Shown here: positions 51,288 through 59,668 of the stretch, piece by piece
Layout: each line of letters begins with the position of its first letter
Numbering within the stretch: position 1 is the stretch's first letter
Assembly: GCF_014692675.1 (NCBI RefSeq)
Contig: NZ_JABFCZ010000010.1
Span: 124,001 to 188,000 of the forward strand
DNA: 64,000 nucleotides
Source: Roseibium aggregatum
Lineage (GTDB): Bacteria; Pseudomonadota; Alphaproteobacteria; Rhizobiales; Stappiaceae
Direction of reading: 5' to 3'
Position numbers and translations under genes: made by a program
Notes under the pieces: generated by a model
The model's input: only the letters and a program-made list of their open reading frames with translations
The model's database searches: none
What the model was told of the DNA's origin: nothing

Positions 51288-51305
51288 CCCGTCAGGTTCT
51301 GACGA

Positions 51306-52427
51306 TCAGCCACCGTAGGTGCTGTAATCGACCTTGGACCAGACTTCGTCATAGACGCGCTTGGCCATGGCCTGCGGATCGCTATTTTCCTCTTCGGCGA
51401 TGGCCGTCCACTTGTCGACCAGCTTCAGGAAGACCTGGATCTGCTCAGGCGCATCCTGAATGCCGAACTCCTTCTGGGAGTATTCGCCGGCCGTCTTGAT
51501 GTCTGCCTGGATGAAGTCCTTGATCTGCTGGACGAACTCCGGATCCGCCTGGATCAGGTTGATGCCCTTCTTCTTGGCGGCTTCCTCGGCAATCTTGGGC
51601 AGCTCGGCGCCCCAGCGGTTGGTGAAGTCCGCGTTCGCCCGGTTGGCCGCACGGGTCATGGCGGCGCGGTCATCGGCCGACAGGCTGTCCCAGGTTGCCT
51701 TGGAAACGGTGAAGTTGGAGGTCGACATGTACATGCCGATCGGCGCGAAGGTCACGTCCTTGACCACTTCCACCAGGCGGAAGGCGAGCATGTCGCCGAT
51801 GGACGCCATGGTGCCGTCGATCGCACCGGCGCTGATGGCCTCGAACTGATCGAACACGGACATCTGAACCGGGGTCGCACCGAAATGTTCGGCAAGACGG
51901 GCCCAGGGCGCGCCACCGGAGCGCAGACGCAGGCCCTTCATGTCAGCGGCGTTGTGGATCGGCTTGGTGGTCAGGAACTCATAGCCGTCCGAAGCGCCGG
52001 AACCGAGATAGATCATGCCGAGCTTCTTCATCTCTTCCTGGCACGGAGCACAGTTGACGATGAATTCGGTCATCGCGGCACCCATGGCCTGCGAGTTGGT
52101 GCCGGTCAGGGACAGCTGCCCGGTGACCGACATCATCGGCAGGTCCGCCGGGAAATAGAGCGGCAGCAGGTTGCCGACCTCGACGACCTGGCTCTGGATG
52201 GCGTCCTTCATCTGGAGAAGGTTCACCACTTCCGGCCCGATCATGGTGCCGGTCAGGCTGCCGCCGGATTCCTCGGGCAGGTACTTGATGAAGTTCTGGT
52301 ACATCACGCCGTTGGCCGGGTGGGCCGGCGGGGCGGCGGGCGCGACGCGCAATTCACGGGCATCGGCGATACCCGCCGTCAGAGCCAGCGCCGATACGAG
52401 CGCAAGGGCTTTCAAAGTCGATTTCAT
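51306..52427 (-). CDS. TRAP transporter substrate-binding protein (DctP family)
   Basis: Periplasmic TRAP binding protein of 373 aa with a clear signal peptide (MKSTLKALALVSALALTAGIADA). The DctP fold shows LRLRSGGAPWARLAEHFGATPVQMSVFD (the arginine-containing carboxylate-clamp region) and DQFEAISAGAIDGTMASIGD. Two close cysteines in NCAPCQEE may form a disulfide. GGGAGGAAT just upstream supports the ATG at 52427 over the longer frame from 52454. Adjacent CoA ligase and enoyl-CoA hydratase genes suggest the ligand is an aromatic acid such as a cinnamate. TRAP binding proteins for such acids are known, for example TarP in Rhodopseudomonas. Confidence 0.9.
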   Translation of the reverse strand: MKSTLKALALVSALALTAGIADARELRVAPAAPPAHPANGVMYQNFIKYLPEESGGSLTGTMIGPEVVNLLQMKDAIQSQVVEVGNLLPLYFPADLPMMSVTGQLSLTGTNSQAMGAAMTEFIVNCAPCQEEMKKLGMIYLGSGASDGYEFLTTKPIHNAADMKGLRLRSGGAPWARLAEHFGATPVQMSVFDQFEAISAGAIDGTMASIGDMLAFRLVEVVKDVTFAPIGMYMSTSNFTVSKATWDSLSADDRAAMTRAANRANADFTNRWGAELPKIAEEAAKKKGINLIQADPEFVQQIKDFIQADIKTAGEYSQKEFGIQDAPEQIQVFLKLVDKWTAIAEEENSDPQAMAKRVYDEVWSKVDYSTYGG

Positions 52428-52499
52428 GGCATTCCTCCCAGCAGCTCTCCTCAAGCTGCACCAGTTAAAAGATCACAGCCGCTTCACACGGTCTTCTTC

Positions 52500-53375
52500 C
52501 TACATATTCAAAAGCCTGCGGGCATTTTCCTTCAGAATGAGAGGGCGAACCTCAGGCTTGATTTCCAGTTGTTCGAAGTCCGACAGCCAGCGGTCCGGCG
52601 TGATCGCCGGCCAGTCCGATCCGAAGAGCATCTTCTTCTTCAGGATCGAATTGGCGTATTGGACCAGGATCTTCGGGAAATATTTCGGCGACCAGCCGGA
52701 CAGGTCGATGTAGACATTCGGCTTGTGGGTCGCGACCGACAGCGCCTCCTCCTGCCAGGGGAAGGACGGATGGGCGAGGATGATCGGCATGTCCGGGAAA
52801 TCCGCGGCGACATCATCCAGATACATCGGATTGGAATACTTCAGGCGCATGCCCATGCCGCCGCGCATGCCCGCACCGACACCGGTCTGGCCGGTATGGA
52901 ACAGGGTGATCGCGCCTTCCTCGGCAATCGCCTCGTAAAGCACATAGGCGCTGCGGTCATTGGGGTAGAACCCCTGCATGGTCGGATGGAACTTGAAGCC
53001 GCGCACGCCGAACTCGCGCACCAGGCGCCGGGCCTCGCGCGCGCCGGCCTTGCCCTTTGCCGGGTCGATCGAGGCAAACGGGATCATGATGTCGCTGTTT
53101 TCAGCGGCGATCTCGGCCACTTCCTCGTTCTTGTAGCGGCGGAAGCCGGTTTCCCGCTCGGCGTCTACGGGGAAGATCACGCAGCCGATCTTGCGCTCGC
53201 GGTAGTAGGCGGCGGTTTCGGGAACCGTCGGCAGCATGCCCTGTGCGCCGGCCGGGTTCTTGAAATACTTCGCCATGCCGGCCTGGAATTCGTCATACCC
53301 GTCGTCGCGCGGGCCGCAGCAGGGCTCCTCGGCGTGGGTGTGAATATCGATGGCTACGAGCTCGTCCAAATTCAT
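52500..53375 (-). CDS. Amidohydrolase 2 family metal-dependent hydrolase/decarboxylase
   Basis: A 291-aa TIM-barrel enzyme of the amidohydrolase 2 branch (ACMSD/LigW/LigI/gamma-resorcylate decarboxylase relatives). Metal-site motifs are IDIHTHAEEP (HxH, about 9-18), GFKFHPTMQGFYPND, LFHTGQTGVG, ILAHPSFPWQEEA and LFGSDWPAITPD (final aspartate). Members decarboxylate or hydrolyse aromatic-pathway intermediates. Which reaction applies here cannot be decided. Its ATG overlaps the MarR stop (ATGA), and it belongs to the ech-marR-amidohydrolase-TRAP transcript. Confidence 0.88.
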   Translation of the reverse strand: MNLDELVAIDIHTHAEEPCCGPRDDGYDEFQAGMAKYFKNPAGAQGMLPTVPETAAYYRERKIGCVIFPVDAERETGFRRYKNEEVAEIAAENSDIMIPFASIDPAKGKAGAREARRLVREFGVRGFKFHPTMQGFYPNDRSAYVLYEAIAEEGAITLFHTGQTGVGAGMRGGMGMRLKYSNPMYLDDVAADFPDMPIILAHPSFPWQEEALSVATHKPNVYIDLSGWSPKYFPKILVQYANSILKKKMLFGSDWPAITPDRWLSDFEQLEIKPEVRPLILKENARRLLNM

Positions 53376-53890
53376 TTTTCTGCGGCCTCCCCTGCCGCGT
53401 CGGCCTGCGGCCAGCCGGCCACTTTTCTCAGAAGCGTCAGGAGCTGCGCGTGTTCCTCGTCGGAAAGCATCGAAACGGCCTTCCGGTCGGTGTCACGCAT
53501 CAGCGGCCCAACCTCCTCGATCAGCTTGTGCCCCTTCTCGGTGACATAGAGTTCCACCGAGCGACGGTCGTTCGGCGGGATTCTCCGCCCGATCAGCTCC
53601 ATGTCCTCAAGGGAACGCACGAGCTTGGTCATGTTCGACCACTTGATTTTCAGGAAGTCGGCAAGCACGCCCTGGCGCACGCCCGGGTTTTCCGCGATGC
53701 CGACAAGAGCGCAGTATTCGGAAATCTTGATGCCCTCGACCGGAAACAGTGCGAAGAAGCGTTCGAAGGCGGTCAGCTGAGCAATGCGCAACACGAAACC
53801 GGCCGCCTGCTCCTGCTCACCGAAGCGCAGCGTATCCGGCCCCGCTTCGGCGGCAAGATCGTCCTGATCAGTTGTCTCAAGCATGCTCAC
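53372..53890 (-). CDS. MarR family transcriptional regulator, candidate hydroxycinnamate regulator
   Basis: A 172-aa winged-helix protein. The HTH region is ENPGVRQGVLADFLKIKWSNM and TKLVRSLEDMELIGRRIPPN, and the wing is DRRSVELYVTEKGHKL. It lies 14 bp downstream of the enoyl-CoA hydratase gene and close to a feruloyl-CoA-synthase-like gene. That is the setting of CouR/FerR-type MarR repressors, which release DNA on binding p-coumaroyl- or feruloyl-CoA. The duplicated 55-bp segment at 54726 and 59516 is its most likely target. Start GTG at 53890 (GAGAG upstream) or ATG at 53884. Confidence 0.88.
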   Translation of the reverse strand: MSMLETTDQDDLAAEAGPDTLRFGEQEQAAGFVLRIAQLTAFERFFALFPVEGIKISEYCALVGIAENPGVRQGVLADFLKIKWSNMTKLVRSLEDMELIGRRIPPNDRRSVELYVTEKGHKLIEEVGPLMRDTDRKAVSMLSDEEHAQLLTLLRKVAGWPQADAAGEAAEK

Positions 53891-53904
53891 GGCACTAGTC
53901 TCTC

Positions 53905-54681
53905 TTACTCGGCCGCCGGAATATCCAGGCGCTTGGCCCGTTTTTCGAGAAACGCCTTCAAACGTTCCTGCGCTTCCGGCGTCGTTTGCGTCATCGACGC
54001 GACCATGGACTCAAAGAACAATCCCTCGTCAAAGCCGCTGTCATGAATGCGCTGCAGGGCGTTGACGACCAGATAGTTGGTCAGCGGCGCGTTGGTGGCG
54101 ATCCGCTGGGCCAGTTCCAGTGCCTTGTCGAAGGCCTTGCCCGGCTCGGCGATGTAACTGACCACCGAACAGCGCTCGGCTTCCTCGACCGACAGCACCC
54201 GCCCGGTCAGCATCAGGTCCATCATGCGGGACACGCCCATCAGACGGGTGATATTTACCGAGCCGCTGCCGCCGACGAAAATGCCGCGCTGGCCTTCCGG
54301 CAGGGCGAAATAGGTTTCCGGGTCGGCCACGCGGATGTGGGTATTGGAGGCAAGCTCCAGGCCGCCGCCGACCACGGCGCCGTGCAGGGCCGATACGAAC
54401 GGGATCTGGCCGTGCTGAATACGGGAAAACACCGCGTGCCATGCCCGCGAGCCGGCAACGCCTTCCATGACGGTCTTTTCGGAATGCTCCGCCAGATCGA
54501 GACCGGCGCAAAAGTGCTTGCCATTGCCGCAGATCACCGCGCACTTGGCCTCTCTATTGGCACGATCCACAGCCACAGCAAGGTCAGCCACCATGGCATC
54601 GCTCATGGCATTGCGCTTGTCGGGACGATTGAGCCGCAGAATCGCGACGTCGCCTTGCAGCTCGTATTCCACAAACGCCAT
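53905..54681 (-). CDS. Enoyl-CoA hydratase/isomerase family protein
   Basis: A 258-aa crotonase-fold enzyme. The CoA-binding and oxyanion segments are NRPDKRNAMSDAM (about 19-31), KHFCAGLDLAEHS (about 60-72), LHGAVVGGGLELASNTHIRVAD (about 100-121) and ALPEGQRGIFVGGSGS. The second catalytic glutamate position of hydratases appears as GIFVGGSGS, so hydratase versus isomerase or hydratase/lyase activity is not certain. GGGAGGAG precedes the ATG at 54681; the longer frame from 54702 is unlikely. It is divergent from the CoA ligase gene across the 55-bp repeat region, and together they would activate and process a phenylpropenoate. Confidence 0.88.
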   Translation of the reverse strand: MAFVEYELQGDVAILRLNRPDKRNAMSDAMVADLAVAVDRANREAKCAVICGNGKHFCAGLDLAEHSEKTVMEGVAGSRAWHAVFSRIQHGQIPFVSALHGAVVGGGLELASNTHIRVADPETYFALPEGQRGIFVGGSGSVNITRLMGVSRMMDLMLTGRVLSVEEAERCSVVSYIAEPGKAFDKALELAQRIATNAPLTNYLVVNALQRIHDSGFDEGLFFESMVASMTQTTPEAQERLKAFLEKRAKRLDIPAAE

Positions 54682-54725
54682 TCGTCTGGCTCCTCCCGGC
54701 AAATGTTTATTTTGTTTCGTTTGAC

Positions 54726-54780
54726 ACTGTTTATTTTTGAACTATTAGATACTGAACAGATTGGACCGTTGCCCGTCAAG
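54726..54780. promoter_or_regulatory. Duplicated 55-bp promoter/operator segment, copy 1
   Basis: This segment lies between the divergent enoyl-CoA hydratase and CoA ligase genes and matches 59516-59570 at 45 of 55 positions without gaps. The conserved core runs from CTGTTTATTTTTGAAC to TGAACAGATTG. CTGTTTA and TGAACAG form an imperfect inverted repeat, and TGAAC occurs twice in direct orientation. TTGACA at 54721-54726 may be a -35 box. Confidence 0.65.
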
Positions 54781-54835
54781 CGAAAAATGACGGACCGCTC
54801 CAAACGCAAGGCAGGCTGGAACTGGGAGGAGAGCC

Positions 54836-56695
54836 ATGCAGAATTCAGGCGTCGAAGCCACACGACTGTCAGACGCACCCATGCGCCCGATCAAGGTGTG
54901 GAGCCCTGAGCTCGACATCCGGGTCACCGATGACGGGGTGATGTATATCGAGCAGACGAAGCCGCTTCCGCCCTATCCGGATCGGATTACCGAGCCGCTG
55001 CTTGCCTATGCCGAACGTCATCCGGACAAGACCCTGTTCGCCCAGCGCGATGAAGACGACAACTGGCGCCACCTGACCTACGCGGATGCAGTCGTAAAAA
55101 TCCGCGCGCTCGGACAATTCCTCCTCGATGCCGGCCTCTCTTCCGAGCGGCCGCTTGCGATTCTGTCCGGCAACGATATCGAGCATGCGCTGCTGACGCT
55201 GGCCGCCATTCACGTTGGCATTCCTTCCGCCGCCATCTCCCCTGCCTATTCGCTGGTCTCCCAGGATTTCGCCCGGCTGAAGGAGGTCTTCGCCACCATC
55301 AATCCGGGCATGATCTATGCCGCGGACGAACAGCCGTTCGCCAAGGCGATCGCAGCCGTTGCCGGGCCGGATACGCGGACGATCTTCGGCAAGAACGCTC
55401 CGTCTGAAGCACAGGCCATCAAGACCGCCCTTGCCACCGAGCCGACGAACGCCGTCGATGCGGCCTTTGCCAGGGTCACGCCGGACACGGTCGCAAAATT
55501 CCTGTTCACGTCCGGCTCCACCGGCAGCCCGAAGGCGGTGATCAACACGCACCGCATGATCTGTTCCAACCAGGTCATGGCGCGCGAGGCCTTCGCCTAT
55601 TTCAAGGATGAGCCGCCGATTCTCCTGTCCTGGGCGCCCTGGCACCACACGGCTGCCGGCAACAAGGAATTCTTTATCCCCATCTTCAACGGCGGCACCT
55701 TTTATATCGACGACGGCAACCCGACCCCGAAGGGCATCGAGAAGACCGTCCGAAATCTCAAGGACGTGTCGACGACCTGGTACTTCAACGTGCCGAAGGG
55801 CTACGAAGCTCTGATCCCCCATCTGGAACGGGACGAGCAGCTTCGCAACACCTTCTTCAAGGACCTGAAGATGCTGTGGTACGCGGGTGCTGCCATGGCC
55901 CAGCATACCTGGGACGACCTGGAGCGGCTTTCCGCGCAGACCCTCGGCCAGAAGGTCCTGCTGGCGACCGGCCTGGGTGCCACAGAAACGGCACCGGGCT
56001 GCCTGTTCTGCACCTGGCCGGTCACAACGGCCGGCAACGTCGGCCTGCCCTGCTACGGCGTCAAGCTCAAGCTGGTTCCGCTCGACGGCAAGCTGGATGC
56101 CCGGGTCAAGGGCCCTAACATCACGCCGGGCTACTGGAACGCGCCGGAGCTGACGGCAAAGGCGTTCGACGGAGAGGGCTATTATTGCTTCGGCGACGCC
56201 CTGCGCCTGGCCGACCCCGACGATGTCAGCGCCGGTTTCTTCTTCGACGGCCGGACCGCTGAGAACTTCAAGCTGGACACCGGCACCTGGGTGTCGACGG
56301 GCGCGCTGCGCACCGGCTTCATCAACCACTTCGGCCCGCTGGTGCAAGACATCGCCATTGCCGGTGCCGACCAGGCCTACCTGGCGGCACTTGTGTTTCC
56401 CAACTTTCACGAGCTGCACCGCATCAGCGGTCTGGGATCGGACGCCCTGCCCCATGTCCTCTTTTCCCATCCGGCCGTGGTCGCCGAATACCAGGACAAG
56501 CTGAAATCGCTTGCCAAGACGGCCACCGGCTCGTCCACGCTGATCCGGAAGATCGTGCTGATGTATCCGCCGCTGTCGCTCGATGCGGGCGAGGTCACGG
56601 ACAAGGGCTCGGTGAACCAGCGCAAGGTTCTGCAGCTGCGCGCGGACACGGTCGAGGCCATCTACAACGACACCGCCGAAACGATCTCCATCTGA
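54836..56695 (+). CDS. fcs: Feruloyl-CoA synthase-like acyl-CoA ligase
   Basis: A 619-aa AMP-forming CoA ligase that activates an aromatic propenoic acid. The family phosphate loop is LFTSGSTGSPKAVINTHRM (about 222-240), with the Fcs-type continuation CSNQVMAREAF and LSWAPWHHTAAGN. LATGLGATETAPGCLF (about 378) is the adenylate motif, and DGRTAENFKLDTGTWVSTG (about 475) is the hinge with the conserved arginine. The unusual spacing of these motifs is characteristic of feruloyl-CoA synthases rather than generic ligases. Ferulate, coumarate or a related acid is the likely substrate. A GGGAGGAG ribosome binding site precedes the ATG. The SDR gene follows after 28 bp. Confidence 0.85.
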   Translation: MQNSGVEATRLSDAPMRPIKVWSPELDIRVTDDGVMYIEQTKPLPPYPDRITEPLLAYAERHPDKTLFAQRDEDDNWRHLTYADAVVKIRALGQFLLDAGLSSERPLAILSGNDIEHALLTLAAIHVGIPSAAISPAYSLVSQDFARLKEVFATINPGMIYAADEQPFAKAIAAVAGPDTRTIFGKNAPSEAQAIKTALATEPTNAVDAAFARVTPDTVAKFLFTSGSTGSPKAVINTHRMICSNQVMAREAFAYFKDEPPILLSWAPWHHTAAGNKEFFIPIFNGGTFYIDDGNPTPKGIEKTVRNLKDVSTTWYFNVPKGYEALIPHLERDEQLRNTFFKDLKMLWYAGAAMAQHTWDDLERLSAQTLGQKVLLATGLGATETAPGCLFCTWPVTTAGNVGLPCYGVKLKLVPLDGKLDARVKGPNITPGYWNAPELTAKAFDGEGYYCFGDALRLADPDDVSAGFFFDGRTAENFKLDTGTWVSTGALRTGFINHFGPLVQDIAIAGADQAYLAALVFPNFHELHRISGLGSDALPHVLFSHPAVVAEYQDKLKSLAKTATGSSTLIRKIVLMYPPLSLDAGEVTDKGSVNQRKVLQLRADTVEAIYNDTAETISI

Positions 56696-56723
56696 ACGGG
56701 CGTAAGGCAGAAGGACAGGCATC

Positions 56724-57485
56724 ATGAAAATCGAAAACGCAGTCGCCGTCGTCACCGGCGGCGGGTCCGGCCTCGGTGCTGCAACCGCCCGTGAACTGGC
56801 GAAAAAGGGCGCCCGTGTCGCCCTGCTCGACATCGGGATCGATCAGGCCAAAAAAGTTGCGGAGGAAATCGGCGGCATTGCGCTCAAATGCGACGTGACC
56901 AGCGAGGCGGATGTCACCGCCGCCCTCGACGCGGTCGAGAAGGACCTGGGCGTGCCCCGCATCCTGGTCAATTGCGCCGGCATCGGCGGCGCCCGCCGGG
57001 TGGTCTCCAAGGACGGTCCGCACCCGCTGGACATGTTCAAGAAGGTGATCGAGGTCAACCTGATCGGCACCTTCAATGTTACCCGTCTCGTCGTCGATCG
57101 CACCCAGAAGCTGGATCCGCTGGAAGGCGACGAACGCGGGATTGTCATCAACACGGCTTCGTGTGCCGCTTTCGAGGGCCAGATCGGCCAGTGCGCCTAT
57201 TCGGCCTCCAAGGGCGGCATCGCGGCCATGACCCTGCCGCTCGCCCGCGACCTGTCGCGCGCCGGCATCCGGGTGATGACGATTGCTCCCGGCATCTTCT
57301 ACACGCCGATGCTGGGCGAACTGCCGGAAGAAACCCGGGCTTCGCTCGGCGCGCAGGTGCCGTTCCCGTCCCGGCTGGGCGATCCGGCCGAATACGCCTC
57401 CCTTGCCTGCCATATGGTGGAAAACCAGTTCCTCAACGGCGAAACCGTCCGCCTCGACGGCGCCATCCGCATGGCGCCGCGCTAA
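56724..57485 (+). CDS. Short-chain dehydrogenase/reductase, 3-hydroxyacyl-CoA dehydrogenase-like
   Basis: A 253-aa SDR with the NAD loop VVTGGGSGLGAATAREL (about 9-25), the NCAGIGG segment (about 90), catalytic serine in NTASCAAFEGQIGQ and YSASKGG (tyrosine and lysine, about 157-163). APGIFYTPMLGELPEE is typical of the type II 3-hydroxyacyl-CoA dehydrogenase group (HSD17B10-like). It follows the CoA ligase and ends before a terminator. Together with the hydratase and acyl-CoA dehydrogenase it fits a beta-oxidation-type shortening of the side chain rather than a retro-aldol route. Confidence 0.9.
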   Translation: MKIENAVAVVTGGGSGLGAATARELAKKGARVALLDIGIDQAKKVAEEIGGIALKCDVTSEADVTAALDAVEKDLGVPRILVNCAGIGGARRVVSKDGPHPLDMFKKVIEVNLIGTFNVTRLVVDRTQKLDPLEGDERGIVINTASCAAFEGQIGQCAYSASKGGIAAMTLPLARDLSRAGIRVMTIAPGIFYTPMLGELPEETRASLGAQVPFPSRLGDPAEYASLACHMVENQFLNGETVRLDGAIRMAPR

Positions 57486-57522
57486 CGCGCTCTACTCTTC
57501 CTCCCGGAAGACTGCACGACGA

Positions 57523-57554
57523 CCGCTCGGGCCCCGGCCCGGGCGGTTGTTTTT
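57523..57554 (+). terminator. Rho-independent terminator after the SDR gene
   Basis: CCGCTCGGGCC and GGCCCGGGCGG form an 11-bp stem (one wobble pair) with a 2-nt CC loop, followed by TTGTTTTT. It ends the CoA ligase-SDR transcript. Confidence 0.85.
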
Positions 57555-57581
57555 ATGTGAGGGAGGTTTGCTTACAGCCGC

Positions 57582-59285
57582 TCAGCCCTCTTCGCGGAAG
57601 GCCTCGAAGCAATCGGCCGGGATCTGCGTCCGGGCGACGGATTCGCCGATGGCGATGTCTGCTTCGCGGATGCGCAGCCGGCCGGCCGCGGCCAGTTGGG
57701 CATTGTCATCCGCGACGGTAATCAGGCGCAGGCCCATCCAGGCCGAAATGGCCGACCAGGCGGCATTGAGGAAGGCATCGGCGCCGTATTCGGCCTTTGC
57801 CCGCTCCGCCTGCTGCTCCGTGAGCGAAACCCCGAGCGCCAGAAAGCGGCTCAGGACACTTTCCGTCTGGGCGGCATAGCCTCCATGGGCAGCTTCCGCG
57901 GCTGCGATATCGGCGCGCATGCGCTCAGCAAAGATCTTCAGGCCCTTGCCTTCGTCCTTCCACAGGCGCCGGTGAAGCAGGTCCAATGCCTGCATGCCGG
58001 TGGCGCCTTCATAAATCGTCAGGATGCGGGCATCGCGCAGATACTGCTCCACCGGCCATTCGCGGGTATAGCCCGCGCCGCCGAAGATCTGGATCGCCCG
58101 GCTTGCGGTATCGAAGCCGGTAAAACCGCCGAAGTTCTTGGCAATCGGCAGCAGGAAGGCGGCAAGATCCGCATTTTCGGCCCGAACGGCCGCATCCGGG
58201 TGCTTGGCCGACAGGTCGAGTACGGCGCCCAGTTCCAGGAGAAAGGCCTGAAGGCAATAGCTACGGCTCGCCATTTCGGCGAGCTGGCGCTGGACATCCG
58301 CGTGCCGGTTGATCGGCACCGGCGGCTCGGCGGGTGCCCCGCCCTGCTTGCGCTCGGCCGCATAAGCAAGGGCCAGATCGAGCGAGGCCAGTGCAAGACC
58401 CGCGCCCTGACACCCGGTCAGGATCCGCATGCGCTCGATCATGGCGAAGAGCTGCGGCAGACCGTTGTTGAGTTTTCCGATCAGGATGGCTTCGGCCTCC
58501 TCGAAGCGCATGACGCAGGTCGGCGAGCCGTGCAGGCCGAGCTTTTCCTCAAGCCGTTCGGCGGTAACCCCGTTGGGCGCGCCGTCATCGGTCGTGTTGG
58601 GCACCAGGAACAGGCTTAAGCCCCGTGTGCCGCTCGCCGCATCGCCGGTGCGCGCCAGGAGCATGTGGCCGATGCGCGGGGTCATGTCGTGATCGCCATA
58701 GGAGATCCAGCACTTGTTGCCCGTAACCCGCCACGTCCCGTCCGCGCCCTGTTCCGCCTTCGTGCGGACACGGCCCAGGTCCGAGCCCGCATCGGGTTCT
58801 GAGATGCAGATGGTCGCCGACCATTCGCCGGTCAGCAGCTTTTCCGACCACAGGCTGCGGTGCGGTTCTTCCGCGTGGGCATCGAGAACGAAAACCGCAG
58901 AGCGGGTCGCGCCGCCAAGCATGCCGAAGGCAATCGCCGCCCGGTCGAACAGCATCTGGCAGGCGGCCTGCAGCGCCAGCGGCAGTCCCTGGCCGCCGAG
59001 GTCTTCCGGCGCGTCGATGCCGAGCCAGCCGTCACCGGCAAAGCCCGCCCAGGCGGCATGATAGGCGTCCGGGACCTTGACCCGTCCGTTTTCGATACGG
59101 CACCCGGCCGCATCGGCCGGCCCGTTCAGCGGCAGGAGGAGATTTTCCGAGATGTCGGCAGCGGCCAGAACCACCTGACGGGACAGGTCTTCATCCAGAC
59201 CTTCGGCCAGTTCGCAGACCCGATGCCAGGCCGGACTTGCATCCAGAAGGCGAAGGCTCAGGTTGACCTGTTCAGAAAATCCCAT
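57582..59285 (-). CDS. Acyl-CoA dehydrogenase
   Basis: A 567-aa FAD acyl-CoA dehydrogenase of the longer DmdC/AcdA-like subgroup. The N-terminal helical domain is followed by the middle beta domain with CISEPDAGSDLGRVRTKAE (about 160) and RVTGNKCWISYGDHDMT. The C-terminal FAD domain has GFDTASRAIQIFGGAGYTREW and the catalytic glutamate in LTIYEGATGMQALDLL. A further C-terminal helical extension (about 450-567) explains the length. The ATG at 59285 follows AGGATTGAG; another ATG is 12 bp upstream. A copy of the 55-bp promoter segment lies 231 bp upstream, tying it to the enoyl-CoA hydratase/CoA ligase genes. Confidence 0.9.
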   Translation of the reverse strand: MGFSEQVNLSLRLLDASPAWHRVCELAEGLDEDLSRQVVLAAADISENLLLPLNGPADAAGCRIENGRVKVPDAYHAAWAGFAGDGWLGIDAPEDLGGQGLPLALQAACQMLFDRAAIAFGMLGGATRSAVFVLDAHAEEPHRSLWSEKLLTGEWSATICISEPDAGSDLGRVRTKAEQGADGTWRVTGNKCWISYGDHDMTPRIGHMLLARTGDAASGTRGLSLFLVPNTTDDGAPNGVTAERLEEKLGLHGSPTCVMRFEEAEAILIGKLNNGLPQLFAMIERMRILTGCQGAGLALASLDLALAYAAERKQGGAPAEPPVPINRHADVQRQLAEMASRSYCLQAFLLELGAVLDLSAKHPDAAVRAENADLAAFLLPIAKNFGGFTGFDTASRAIQIFGGAGYTREWPVEQYLRDARILTIYEGATGMQALDLLHRRLWKDEGKGLKIFAERMRADIAAAEAAHGGYAAQTESVLSRFLALGVSLTEQQAERAKAEYGADAFLNAAWSAISAWMGLRLITVADDNAQLAAAGRLRIREADIAIGESVARTQIPADCFEAFREEG

Positions 59286-59515
59286 CTCAATCCTCATTCG
59301 TACGGACGACCGCTGTTCCCACGGTTATCCACCAGCATGCCCAAGGCTGTAACTATCCGGTTTTGCTGGATTTTTTACATGATCGATGGCCGACCCCTAA
59401 AGCCGGGCATACCGATCACAGGTCGAGGATCGAGTTGCAGATCCCGATCCGCACGCGTCCCCTCCAGGCCTCACCAACGCTCCATCCCAAGGCATCATTT
59501 TTCATTCAAAATGAT

Positions 59516-59570
59516 ACTGTTTATTTTTGAACTATTTTATAATGAACAGATTGATCCGCGTTGCGTCAAG
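59516..59570. promoter_or_regulatory. Duplicated 55-bp promoter/operator segment, copy 2
   Basis: Second copy of the 54726 segment in the same orientation, within the 383-bp gap between the acyl-CoA dehydrogenase and LysR genes. In this copy the variable centre reads TTTTATAATG, which includes a perfect TATAAT. It probably drives or controls the acyl-CoA dehydrogenase gene on the minus strand. I see no other gene in 59286-59668. Confidence 0.6.
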
Positions 59571-59592
59571 TGGAATTTCAAACGCCGCTGAG

Positions 59593-59631
59593 AGCGCCGC
59601 AAGGCGCGGATACCGGACAGGTCCTGTCCGG
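59593..59631 (-). terminator. Hairpins downstream of the tandem-HTH LysR gene
   Basis: A perfect 9-bp stem CCGGACAGG/CCTGTCCGG with a 1-nt centre (59613-59631), together with GCGCC-GCAA-GGCGC (59593-59606), lies just past the LysR stop at 59669. There is no T-run. The long perfect symmetry could also be a protein site. Confidence 0.45.
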
Positions 59632-59668
59632 CTGAATTCTGCCTGTCACCAAACAGCGGAAAAGCGTC

